Shown here: one piece after another, positions 1 to 7,126 of the stretch
How the letters are laid out: each line of letters begins with the position of its first letter
How positions within the stretch are numbered: position 1 is the first letter of the stretch
Source of the DNA: an uncultured Pelosinus sp.
GTDB taxonomy: Bacteria; Bacillota; Negativicutes; Sporomusales; Acetonemataceae
Assembly (NCBI GenBank): GCA_900542835.1
Contig: UQPB01000002.1
Span: forward strand, 104,513 to 168,512
DNA length: 64,000 nt
Reading direction: 5' to 3'
Made by a program: the position numbers and the translations under genes
Notes under the pieces: model-generated
What the model was told of the DNA's origin: nothing
The model's input: the letters and a program-made list of their open reading frames with translations, nothing else
The model's database searches: none

Positions 1-87
1 GTTTCCGTCACTTTGCTGGCAGGAAAACTGGCGACCGGCGTGGCCGCAGGCGTACTGGGCGGACTGGTCGGTGCCAATCTATCCTAA
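1..87 (+). CDS. C-terminal end of a truncated membrane-type protein
   Basis: An open frame enters from the left edge and ends at TAA 85-87, giving 28 residues rich in Gly, Ala, Val and Leu. The composition suits a transmembrane or glycine-zipper segment. A terminator hairpin follows at once, so this is probably the last gene of an operon outside the window. The fragment is too short to identify. Confidence 0.5.
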   Translation, partial: VSVTLLAGKLATGVAAGVLGGLVGANLS

Positions 88-111
88 CTTTTCCGGCTGC
101 AGTGTTCGTAG

Positions 112-139
112 GGAAGCAATATGCTTCCTTTTTTATTTT
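112..139 (+). terminator. Intrinsic terminator after the truncated ORF
   Basis: A 7-bp perfect stem (112-118 with 122-128, 3-nt loop) is followed by a run of seven T and then ATTTT. It separates the truncated upstream gene from the acetate transporter. Confidence 0.8.
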
Positions 140-228
140 GCGGTGCATTATACAGCAGAATCGATATTCTGGCATCTGGAACGGTATTTGGGCAAATATT
201 GCTTTAACAATTAATTATCTTTTGGTTA

Positions 229-257
229 TTGACGATAAGGCCCGTTTATGGTATTTT
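229..257 (+). promoter_or_regulatory. Sigma-A-type promoter of the acetate transporter gene
   Basis: TTGACG at 229-234 and TATTTT at 252-257 are separated by exactly 17 nt, about 30 nt upstream of the start codon. The region is AT-rich compared with its surroundings. This is a prediction from consensus only. Confidence 0.5.
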
Positions 258-286
258 AATAGTGCATTTAATATAGGAGGTTGGTC

Positions 287-901
287 ATGAGTACAGGAAA
301 TGATCAGAAAGTTCAAATTGTTGTTGCCGATCCATCTGCGCTAGGTTTATTTGGTCTTGCTATGGTTTGCTTTGTTGCATCTTCACAGAAACTGGGTTTG
401 ACAACAGGATTAGCTTTTGTTGTTCCCTGGGCGATTTTCCTTGGTTCAATTGCCCAAATGATGGCCTGTGTTTATGACTTCAAGCACAATAATCTGTTCG
501 GAGCTACAGTATTCGGCGCTTACGGCCTGTTCTGGATCAGCATGGCAGCTGTCTGGCTGATCAACTTAGGCGCATTCGGTCCTGAACTGGCGAAAGCAGT
601 CGATGTGCGTCAGCTTGGTTTTGCCTTTATTGGCTACCTGATTTTTTCCATGTTTGGCACGATTGCTGCTATGGAAACTAACAAAGTCATCTTCAGCATC
701 ATGGCGTTAATTAATGTCTTATTTATTTCACTGGCACTGGATTCATTTAAAATGGGCGGTCACTGGGCTCACTCGCTGGCGGCCTATACCGAATTGGTGA
801 TTTCTCTGCTTGGCTTCTATGGTTCAGGCGCTACCTTCTTAAATAAATGGTTTGGCAAAGCCTTTTTGCCTGTTGGCAAACCGTTCGGTATTTTTAAGTA
901 A
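287..901 (+). CDS. satP: Acetate/succinate transporter, GPR1/FUN34/YaaH family
   Basis: This is a 204-residue polytopic membrane protein with about six hydrophobic segments, the usual size of bacterial SatP/YaaH. Near the N-terminus it has DPSALGLFGLA, matching the NPAPLGL signature of the family, and further on the YGLFWISMA segment typical of the group. The start is ATG 287, because AGGAGG at 275-280 lies 6 nt upstream; an in-frame TTG at 281 touches the ribosome site. The family moves acetate (and succinate) with protons across the inner membrane. It stands alone between two terminators. Its GC content looks lower than that of the genes downstream. Confidence 0.9.
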   Translation: MSTGNDQKVQIVVADPSALGLFGLAMVCFVASSQKLGLTTGLAFVVPWAIFLGSIAQMMACVYDFKHNNLFGATVFGAYGLFWISMAAVWLINLGAFGPELAKAVDVRQLGFAFIGYLIFSMFGTIAAMETNKVIFSIMALINVLFISLALDSFKMGGHWAHSLAAYTELVISLLGFYGSGATFLNKWFGKAFLPVGKPFGIFK

Positions 902-910
902 TTTAGTCAA

Positions 911-950
911 AGAGAAAGCCCCTGCCGCTGCGGCAGGGGCTTTCTCTTTG
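911..950 (+). terminator. Strong intrinsic terminator of satP
   Basis: A perfect 17-bp stem (911-927 with 931-947) with a 3-nt loop is followed by only a short T-rich end. The A-rich left foot and T-rich right foot would let it work in both directions. Confidence 0.8.
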
Positions 951-1198
951 ACCGGCGGCTGTTCTCTTCCCGGTTCGTAAGCCTGGTGAACACGAGCAGG
1001 CAGACCGCTAAGCATGGTTTGGGGGGTAAAGAACGTCGCTGCTCCGTGAAACTCCGTGGCTGGTCATCTTAGGCTGGAATCTGGCGAGAGCGATCCAATT
1101 GCCTGGCGAATAGGGGTAGCAAATAACTGGCACAGTATAGTAAAATATATACATGACCGATTGGCGGTTTTGCAGGAATAGGAAGTAGGGTGATAAAA
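951..1198 (+). other. Leader of the SAM by-product operon, no assigned element
   Basis: About 250 nt lie between the satP terminator and the operon. The segment contains no S-box, T-box or other riboswitch core that I recognise. AT-rich TATAGTAAAATATAT (about 1136-1150) could hold a -10 box, but no convincing -35 pairs with it. Three similar GCCTGGYGAA-like stretches (about 981, 1080, 1101) are present and unexplained. Confidence 0.3.
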
Positions 1199-1990
1199 AT
1201 GATTACAATTGCGATTATTGGTGGCACCGGCGTGTATGATCCCCGGATTTTAACCAATCTGGAAGAGCGGTCAGTGGATACTCCGTTTGGCCCGGTGCGA
1301 ATGGTCTGCGGCGAATACGCGGGAAAGCAGGTCGCTTTTCTGCCCCGGCATGGCAGCAAGCATTCGATCCCGCCCCATCTAATCAATTACCGGGCCAATA
1401 TCTGGGCAATGAAAACTATCGGCGTTCGCCACATTATCGCGACAACTGCCGTTGGCTCGCTGAATCCGGCGATGAAGCCGGGCGACTTTGTCGCTATTGA
1501 TCAATTTATCGATTTTACCAAGGGGCGTATCAGCAGCTTTTATGAGGGCGGCGAGCGAGGGGTTGTTCATGTGGATGTTTCCGAGCCGTATTGCCCGGCC
1601 TTGCGGAAAACACTGGCGGAGGCGGCGGCGACAACATCGATTCCGTTGCATGCCGGCGGCGTATATGTCTGCACTGAGGGTCCCCGGTTTGAGACACCGG
1701 CAGAGATCAGGATGTTTGCCAAATGGGGCGGTGATCTTGTCGGCATGACCAATGTGCCGGAAGTCGTTTTGGCCAGAGAGGCCGAGATTTGCTATGCGAC
1801 TGTGTCGATGGTCACGAATTTTGCCGCCGGCATTTCCAGTCAGGCATTAACCCACAGCGAAGTCGTTGATACGATGCGTGAAAACAGCGCCAGGATCAGA
1901 ACGCTGCTGATGCGGACAATTGAACTGATTGCCGATACGGATTGCGCCTGCAGCCAGGCACTGTCGGAATACGGTGGATTCAAACTGTAA
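1199..1990 (+). CDS. mtnP: 5'-methylthioadenosine/methylthioinosine phosphorylase (MTAP family)
   Basis: It has 263 residues, the usual length for the PNP/MTAP family 2. Visible motifs are GGTGVY (8-13), PRHG...PPHLINYRANIWA (49-70) for phosphate and sugar binding, SLNP.MKPGDFV (87-98) and MTNVPEVVLAREAEICYA (183-200). It cleaves the thioether nucleoside with phosphate to give methylthioribose-1-phosphate and a base. In human MTAP the adenine is read by Asp220 and Asp222 in ATDYD; here the same place reads TNFAAG (206-211), with Asn207. That fits a 6-oxopurine (methylthioinosine) enzyme, as proposed for Pseudomonas MTIP. ATG 1199 is chosen over GTG 1190, which overlaps the ribosome site. First gene of the operon. 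Confidence 0.88.
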   Translation: MITIAIIGGTGVYDPRILTNLEERSVDTPFGPVRMVCGEYAGKQVAFLPRHGSKHSIPPHLINYRANIWAMKTIGVRHIIATTAVGSLNPAMKPGDFVAIDQFIDFTKGRISSFYEGGERGVVHVDVSEPYCPALRKTLAEAAATTSIPLHAGGVYVCTEGPRFETPAEIRMFAKWGGDLVGMTNVPEVVLAREAEICYATVSMVTNFAAGISSQALTHSEVVDTMRENSARIRTLLMRTIELIADTDCACSQALSEYGGFKL

Positions 1991-2017
1991 GATGCGAAGG
2001 AAATGTGGGGAAAGAGC

Positions 2018-3061
2018 GTGAAAACAATTTGCTGGTCAAATGGATGTCTGCGCCTGCTGGATCAAACCGCATTGCCGGGCAGGCTGGACTATATTCATTG
2101 CTATGACTACCGGCGTGTCGGCGAAGCGATACGCCGGCTGGAGGTACGGGGCGCTCCCGCTATTGGTGCGGCGGCGGCTTTTGGCCTGCTGCTGGGGGCG
2201 CGGGAATTGGCCGCTCAGGGAAAAAGCCTGCGGCAGGAATTGCCGCAAGTGGCCGCTGACCTGCAGGCGACGCGGCCGACAGCGATAAATCTGTCCTGGG
2301 CGCTGCAGCGAATGCTGTCGGCTGTGACGGACGCGGCTGAGGCCGATATGGAGCCACTCCTGGAGCGGGAAGCGATTGCCATTATGGAGGAAGACCGCCG
2401 CGTCAACGCGGCTCTTGCCGCACACGGGCTGGAACTGTTCAAAGCGCCTGTCGCGGCAGTCTTGACTCACTGCAATGCCGGCGCACTGGCAACAGTCGAA
2501 TATGGAACCGCTCTTGGCGTCATCCGGCAGGCGTGGGCGCAGGGGAAAATCGGCCGCGTATTTGCCGATGAAACCAGACCGCTGCTGCAGGGAGCCAGGT
2601 TGACCGCCTGGGAACTGAGCCAGGACGGAATCCCGGTAACCCTGATTACTGACAATATGGCCGGCTGGGTTATGAAACAAAAATTGGTGCAGGCGGTTAT
2701 TGTCGGCGCCGACCGGATTGCCGCCAACGGTGATACCGCCAATAAAATCGGTACCTATAGTGTTGCCGTGCTGGCGGCGCGGCATCAGATCCCTTTTTAT
2801 GTCGCCGCTCCGTTTTCCAGTTTTGACTGCAGCCTGAGCAGCGGTGACGAAATTCCGATCGAAGAGCGTGACCCGTCCGAGGTATCCGGCTTTGCCGGCC
2901 TGACTGTGGCGCCTGCCGGCGTGGAAGTCTATAATCCGGCGTTTGATGTCACGCCCCATGAGCTGATCACTGCGATTGTTACCGAACGGGGCATATTGCG
3001 GCCGCCGTTTGCGGCTGCGATCGCAGCTGTGCAAAATGAGAAAGGTGGTAATACAAATTGA
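2018..3061 (+). CDS. mtnA: S-methyl-5-thioribose-1-phosphate isomerase
   Basis: It isomerises methylthioribose-1-phosphate to methylthioribulose-1-phosphate, the step after MtnP. The 347-residue protein belongs to the eIF2B-like MtnA family. The catalytic Cys lies in THCNAGALATVEYGT (Cys152) and the catalytic Asp in GADRIAANGDTANKIGTY (Asp232). RGAPAIG near residue 45 is also typical. GTG 2018 is preferred: GGGGA lies 6-10 nt upstream and the product then begins VKTICW like its relatives. ATG 2003 is an alternative five codons earlier, but its SD is almost in contact with the codon. The 3' end overlaps ahcY by 4 nt, which suggests translational coupling. Confidence 0.93.
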   Translation: MKTICWSNGCLRLLDQTALPGRLDYIHCYDYRRVGEAIRRLEVRGAPAIGAAAAFGLLLGARELAAQGKSLRQELPQVAADLQATRPTAINLSWALQRMLSAVTDAAEADMEPLLEREAIAIMEEDRRVNAALAAHGLELFKAPVAAVLTHCNAGALATVEYGTALGVIRQAWAQGKIGRVFADETRPLLQGARLTAWELSQDGIPVTLITDNMAGWVMKQKLVQAVIVGADRIAANGDTANKIGTYSVAVLAARHQIPFYVAAPFSSFDCSLSSGDEIPIEERDPSEVSGFAGLTVAPAGVEVYNPAFDVTPHELITAIVTERGILRPPFAAAIAAVQNEKGGNTN

Positions 3062-4299
3062 ATTCGATAATTCGCGACGCGGCGCTGGCTCCGCAAGGAC
3101 TGGCTAAAATCAACTGGGTGAAAGAACATATGCCCGTGCTTAACCGCTTAAATAGCGATCTGACGGCAACGAAGCCGCTTGCCGGTATAAACCTGGTTAT
3201 TACCATGCATTTAGAGGCCAAAACCGCCTATCTGGCCCTGGTATTAAAAAATGCCGGCGCCAGTGTGGCGGTTACAGGCAGCAATCCCTTGTCCACACAG
3301 GATGATGTGGCGGCGGCGCTGGCGGAACAGGGAGTCGCCGTGTTTGCCTGGTATAATTCGACTCAGGCGGAATATGATCAGTTCCTGCATCTGGCGCTCG
3401 ACACCCATCCGCAAATTATTGTCGATGACGGTGGCGATTTGGTTGCGCTGCTGCATGGCGAACGGGCCGGACAGGCGGCTGAAATCTGGGGCGGGTCTGA
3501 AGAGACGACTACCGGTGTACTGCGGCTGCATGCGCTGGCCGCGTCGGAAACGATGCGCTTTCCCATGATTGCCGTTAATGACGCCTATTGCAAGTATCTG
3601 TTTGATAATCGCTATGGCACCGGACAGTCCACCTGGGATGGTATTATGCGCACAACCAATTTGACGGTGGCCGGCAAGACGGTTGTTGTCGCCGGCTATG
3701 GCTGGTGCGGCAAAGGGGTTTCCATGCGGGCGAAAGGCCTGGGAGCAAATGTTATTGTTACCGAAGTTGACCCGATCAAAGCAGCGGAGGCGGCGTTTGA
3801 CGGCTTCCGGGTCATGCCGATGGCCGAGGCGGCGAAACAGGGCGACTTCTTTGTGACGCTGACCGGCTGCGCCGATGTAATCCGTAAAGAGCACTTTTCT
3901 GTCATGAAGCCGGGGGCGATACTGGCTAACGCCGGTCACTTCGATGTGGAAATCAACAAGGACGATTTGGCTGCGCTTGCCGTCTCAAGGCGTCTGGTCA
4001 GGAAAAATATTGAGGAATTCGCGCTGGCCGACGGCAGAAAGCTGTACCTGCTGGCGGAAGGCCGATTGGTAAATCTGGCGGCCGGCGACGGCCATCCCAC
4101 GGAAATTATGGATTTGTCGTTTGCGATGCAGACACTGGCTATTTTGCATATCGCCGATCATCATAAAGCAATGCGCCCCGGGGTCTATACTCTGCCGGCG
4201 GAGCTGGACCAGCGCGTTGCCGCCCTGAAAATAGAAGCAATGGGTATTGCCATTGACGAACTGAGCGAGGCGCAGAAACGTTATCTTCACGGCCAGTAA
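3058..4299 (+). CDS. ahcY: Adenosylhomocysteinase family enzyme (possible S-inosylhomocysteine hydrolase)
   Basis: It hydrolyses S-adenosylhomocysteine, or its deaminated form, to homocysteine and a nucleoside with tightly bound NAD. It has 413 residues and is of the short archaeal/Thermotoga type. Motifs are SNPLSTQDDVAAAL, the NAD-binding GYGWCGKGVSMRAKGLGA (about 220-237), NAGHFDVE and GDGHPTEIMDLSFAMQ. In the substrate loop, human HMTVET is HLEAKT here (51-56), so Lys55 replaces human Glu59, a contact to the adenine amino group. The start is TTG 3058, with AGGTGG 9 nt upstream, overlapping mtnA by 4 nt. An SAH deaminase gene two genes away supports the S-inosylhomocysteine reading, but standard SAH hydrolase activity cannot be excluded. 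Confidence 0.9.
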   Translation: MNSIIRDAALAPQGLAKINWVKEHMPVLNRLNSDLTATKPLAGINLVITMHLEAKTAYLALVLKNAGASVAVTGSNPLSTQDDVAAALAEQGVAVFAWYNSTQAEYDQFLHLALDTHPQIIVDDGGDLVALLHGERAGQAAEIWGGSEETTTGVLRLHALAASETMRFPMIAVNDAYCKYLFDNRYGTGQSTWDGIMRTTNLTVAGKTVVVAGYGWCGKGVSMRAKGLGANVIVTEVDPIKAAEAAFDGFRVMPMAEAAKQGDFFVTLTGCADVIRKEHFSVMKPGAILANAGHFDVEINKDDLAALAVSRRLVRKNIEEFALADGRKLYLLAEGRLVNLAAGDGHPTEIMDLSFAMQTLAILHIADHHKAMRPGVYTLPAELDQRVAALKIEAMGIAIDELSEAQKRYLHGQ

Positions 4300-4316
4300 A
4301 GAAAGAAGGTGAACGT

Positions 4317-4982
4317 ATGACCGAGGCAGCAGCGGCTTACCGGCATTGGCGGGAAAGTCTGATTGAAGCGGGCAATGCATTGCTGGACAAAGGCCTGGTC
4401 ACCGGAACCTGGGGCAATATCAGTGTGCGGATTGACCACCGGCTGTTTGCGGTAACCCCGTCGGGGCGGTCTTACCGGACGCTATCGCCGGAAGATATCG
4501 CGATTGTTGACGCGGCCGGGAACCACATTGCCGGACTGCCGCCTTCTTCGGAGCTGCCGCTGCATTTGGCGATTTACGCGGCGCGGCCCGATATTGCGGC
4601 CATCGTTCATACCCATAGCGTTTTTGCCAGCGCCTGTGCCGTCGCCCGCCGTCCGATACCGGCAATCATTGAGGATTTGGTGCAACTGGCTGGCGGTGAC
4701 GTGGCTGTTGCTGCCTATGCGTTGCCGGGAACGTCTGAATTGGCGACGAACACGGTCGAGGCGCTTGCTGCTAAATTTGCCGTTCTGCTGGCCAACCATG
4801 GGGCTGTCGCCTGCGGTAAAACACTGTGCGAGGCGATGACTGCAGCGGAGCTGGTGGAGAAAGCGGCTCAGATTTTCAGCTGGGCGCAGCTGCTGGGAGG
4901 TGCAGTTCCTCTCAGCAGCGAAGATATAGCAGGAATGCACCGCTTTTATCTCGAACATTACAGACAACGGCAAGGAGGCTGA
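4317..4982 (+). CDS. Class II aldolase, probably 5-methylthioribulose-1-phosphate aldolase
   Basis: This is a 221-residue class II aldolase/adducin-family protein. It shows TWGNIS (phosphate-binding), SSELPLHLAIY, the metal ligands HTHS, and a later His in LLANHGAVACG. The family includes fuculose-phosphate aldolase, the methionine-salvage dehydratase MtnB and the DHAP-shunt aldolase Ald2, which splits methylthioribulose-1-phosphate into DHAP and 2-methylthioacetaldehyde. It directly follows mtnP, mtnA and ahcY with a GAAGGTGA ribosome site. No mtnC, mtnD, mtnW or mtnX is seen, and the acireductone dioxygenase step needs oxygen. I therefore infer the aldolase role. MtnB remains the alternative. 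Confidence 0.75.
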   Translation: MTEAAAAYRHWRESLIEAGNALLDKGLVTGTWGNISVRIDHRLFAVTPSGRSYRTLSPEDIAIVDAAGNHIAGLPPSSELPLHLAIYAARPDIAAIVHTHSVFASACAVARRPIPAIIEDLVQLAGGDVAVAAYALPGTSELATNTVEALAAKFAVLLANHGAVACGKTLCEAMTAAELVEKAAQIFSWAQLLGGAVPLSSEDIAGMHRFYLEHYRQRQGG

Positions 4983-4985
4983 CAG

Positions 4986-6272
4986 ATGGGCAACTTACTG
5001 CTGAAGAACGGCGATGTGCTGCTGCCGGATGGATCGGTTCAGCATCTTGATCTGGTTATTGAAAAAGGAAAGATCCTGGCACTGGGAACTGCGCCTGCTG
5101 GCTGGCAGGGGGAAGAATTGGACTGCAGCGGCAAACTGGCCATTCCCGGCTTTGTCAATACGCACACCCATGCGGCGATGACGCTTTTCCGCAGTTACGC
5201 CGATGATATGCTGCTGATGGACTGGCTGAAAAAGAAAATCTGGCCGGCGGAAGCGAACCTGACCGGCGACGATGTTTATTGGGGAACGCTGCTGGCGATT
5301 GCCGAAATGCTGAAAGCGGGAACAACTGCTTTTGCCGATATGTACTTTTTTATGGATGATGTCGCCCGTGCCGTTGCCGAGACCGGCATGCGCGCATCCC
5401 TTGCCAGGGGAATGGCGGGCGTCGCCCCTAACGGCGAGCAGGCTTTGACTGAAAGCGAGAGTTTCTACAACCAGTTTCACGGAGCGGCTGACGGCAGAAT
5501 TACGGTGATGCTGGGGCCGCATGCTCCGTACACCTGTCCTCCCGACTATCTGCGGAAAGTCACCGCATTGTCGGAAAAATTGGGGGCCAAGATTCATATC
5601 CATCTGTCGGAGACCGCCGGCGAAGTGGCCGACTGCCTGAAAGAGCATGGCAAAACGCCAATCGCGCTGATGGAAGAGGTTGGGCTGCTGGAAAGAGGCG
5701 TACTGGCCGCTCACTGCGTCCACGTCACGGCGGCGGATATTGAGCTGATGGCCAAGCGCCAGGTGCGCGTTGCCCATAATCCCGGCAGCAATCTGAAACT
5801 GGCCAGTGGCATTGCACCGGTTGCCGACATGCTGGAGGCCGGTTTGTGTGTCGGCTTGGGCACAGATGGAGCCTCCAGCAACAATAATCTGGATATGCTG
5901 GAAGAGGTCCGGCTGGCGGCCTTATTACAAAAAACCATCCGACAGGATCCTTTGCTGCTTCCCGCCAAAACCGCCCTGGCGTTAGGCTGCGAAAATGGTG
6001 CCCGCTGCCTGGGGTTATCGTTGACAGGGCAGATTGCAGCCGGCTGGCGCGCTGATATTACGCTGCTGGATATGAGCGAGCCGCATTGGCAGCCGCGCCA
6101 CGATTGCCTGTCGCTGCTGGTGTATGCGGCGCAGAGCCGCGACGTAGATACTGTGCTGGTCGATGGCCGGGTTCTTCTGCGAAACCGCAAGCTGGTGACC
6201 ATTGACGAAGAGAGACTCAGGCATGAAGTACACAAGCGCGCTATGAGGCTGGTTGGCCGGCGCTTAGATTGA
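4986..6272 (+). CDS. mtaD: 5-methylthioadenosine/S-adenosylhomocysteine deaminase
   Basis: This is a 428-residue amidohydrolase. Metal ligands are visible in NTHTHAAMTLF, HIHLSETAGEVAD, AHCVHV and GTDGASSNNNLDM, and RSYADDMLLMDWL is characteristic of the MtaD/SahH deaminase group (Thermotoga TM0936 type). It replaces the 6-amino group of MTA and SAH by oxygen, giving methylthioinosine and S-inosylhomocysteine. GGAGG lies 7 nt before the ATG, and the gap to the aldolase gene is 3 nt. Its presence in one operon with a phosphorylase and AhcY that both have altered base-recognition residues suggests deamination comes first in this pathway. Confidence 0.9.
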   Translation: MGNLLLKNGDVLLPDGSVQHLDLVIEKGKILALGTAPAGWQGEELDCSGKLAIPGFVNTHTHAAMTLFRSYADDMLLMDWLKKKIWPAEANLTGDDVYWGTLLAIAEMLKAGTTAFADMYFFMDDVARAVAETGMRASLARGMAGVAPNGEQALTESESFYNQFHGAADGRITVMLGPHAPYTCPPDYLRKVTALSEKLGAKIHIHLSETAGEVADCLKEHGKTPIALMEEVGLLERGVLAAHCVHVTAADIELMAKRQVRVAHNPGSNLKLASGIAPVADMLEAGLCVGLGTDGASSNNNLDMLEEVRLAALLQKTIRQDPLLLPAKTALALGCENGARCLGLSLTGQIAAGWRADITLLDMSEPHWQPRHDCLSLLVYAAQSRDVDTVLVDGRVLLRNRKLVTIDEERLRHEVHKRAMRLVGRRLD

Positions 6273-6292
6273 GCAAGTTTGGAGGAATCAAT

Positions 6293-7126
6293 TTGTACGT
6301 CATAGAGAAAACGGTAGAATTGTCCCCCGGCGTTAAAAGCTTTGTCGTCCAGGCGCCGCGTGTCGCCAGAAAATGCCAGCCCGGTCAGTTTATCATTCTC
6401 CGCACTAATGAGGACGGCGAGAGGATCCCCCTGACTATCGCCGATTTTGATCGTGCGAATGGTACCATTACCCTGATCTTTCAGGAAGTTGGCTGTTCCA
6501 CCCGTGAGCTTGGCAAGCTGCAGGCCGGGGATGCCCTGCTCGACGTTGCCGGTCCGCTTGGCAACGCCAGCCACATCGGGAAATTCGGCACGGTCGTTTG
6601 TGTGGGCGGCGGCATTGGTGTCGCGCCTGTCTATCCCATTGCCCGGGCTTATCACCAGGCCGGCAACAAGGTTGTTTCAATTATCGGCGCCAGGAATAAA
6701 GACCTGTTAATTCTTGAACAGGAAATGGCGGCTGTCAGCGATATACTGCATATCACTACCGATGATGGCTCAAAGGGGCATAAAGGCTTGGTAGTGGACC
6801 CGCTGCGTGCAATGATCGAGGCCGGTGAACAGATCGATCTGGTCATGGCGATTGGACCGGTGGTGATGATGCGCGGCGTGGCGGAGGTTACACGCCCGCA
6901 TCAGCTTAAAACCATTGTCAGCCTTAATCCGATTATGGTTGACGGCACCGGTATGTGCGGCGGCTGCCGCGTCAGTGTTGGCAGTGCCAATAAATTCGCC
7001 TGTGTCGACGGACCGGAATTTGACGCGCACCAAGTGGATTTTGCCGGACTGATGGCACGGCAGCGGATGTATGCGGAGCAGGAAAAACAGGAGCGCAAAT
7101 GCGGAGGTGAATGTTCATGCAAATGA
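6293..7126 (+). CDS. NfnA/SudB-like FAD-NAD(P)-2Fe2S electron transfer subunit
   Basis: It has 277 residues of the ferredoxin-NADP reductase superfamily. An FAD domain carries RIPLTIADFD, a nucleotide domain carries VCVGGGIGVAPVYPIARA, and a C-terminal 2Fe-2S site carries MCGGCRVSV plus a further Cys in KFACVDGPEFD. This is the layout of NfnA, the sulfide dehydrogenase subunit and the dihydroorotate dehydrogenase electron-transfer subunit. The gene next to it is the NfnB/GltA-type partner, so an NADH-dependent reduced ferredoxin:NADP oxidoreductase is the best reading. TTG 6293 is chosen, with GGAGG 7 nt upstream; the in-frame TTG at 6269 precedes that ribosome site. Confidence 0.85.
   Translation: MYVIEKTVELSPGVKSFVVQAPRVARKCQPGQFIILRTNEDGERIPLTIADFDRANGTITLIFQEVGCSTRELGKLQAGDALLDVAGPLGNASHIGKFGTVVCVGGGIGVAPVYPIARAYHQAGNKVVSIIGARNKDLLILEQEMAAVSDILHITTDDGSKGHKGLVVDPLRAMIEAGEQIDLVMAIGPVVMMRGVAEVTRPHQLKTIVSLNPIMVDGTGMCGGCRVSVGSANKFACVDGPEFDAHQVDFAGLMARQRMYAEQEKQERKCGGECSCK

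Noticed and set aside
1128..1133. TGGCAC resembling the -24 element of a sigma-54 promoter before mtnP
   Set aside because: No TTGCW -12 element at the required spacing follows; the downstream bases are AT-rich without GC at the right place.
951..1198. SAM-sensing riboswitch expected before the SAM by-product operon
   Set aside because: The region lacks the S-box core (GGTGGAGGGA..GATGAAACC) that is clear before metK; no other SAM class matches by eye.
2036..3034. 332-codon minus-strand ORF opposite mtnA
   Set aside because: Its translation is low-complexity Arg/Gln/Gly-rich, it lacks a ribosome site, and mtnA with its catalytic residues occupies the other strand.
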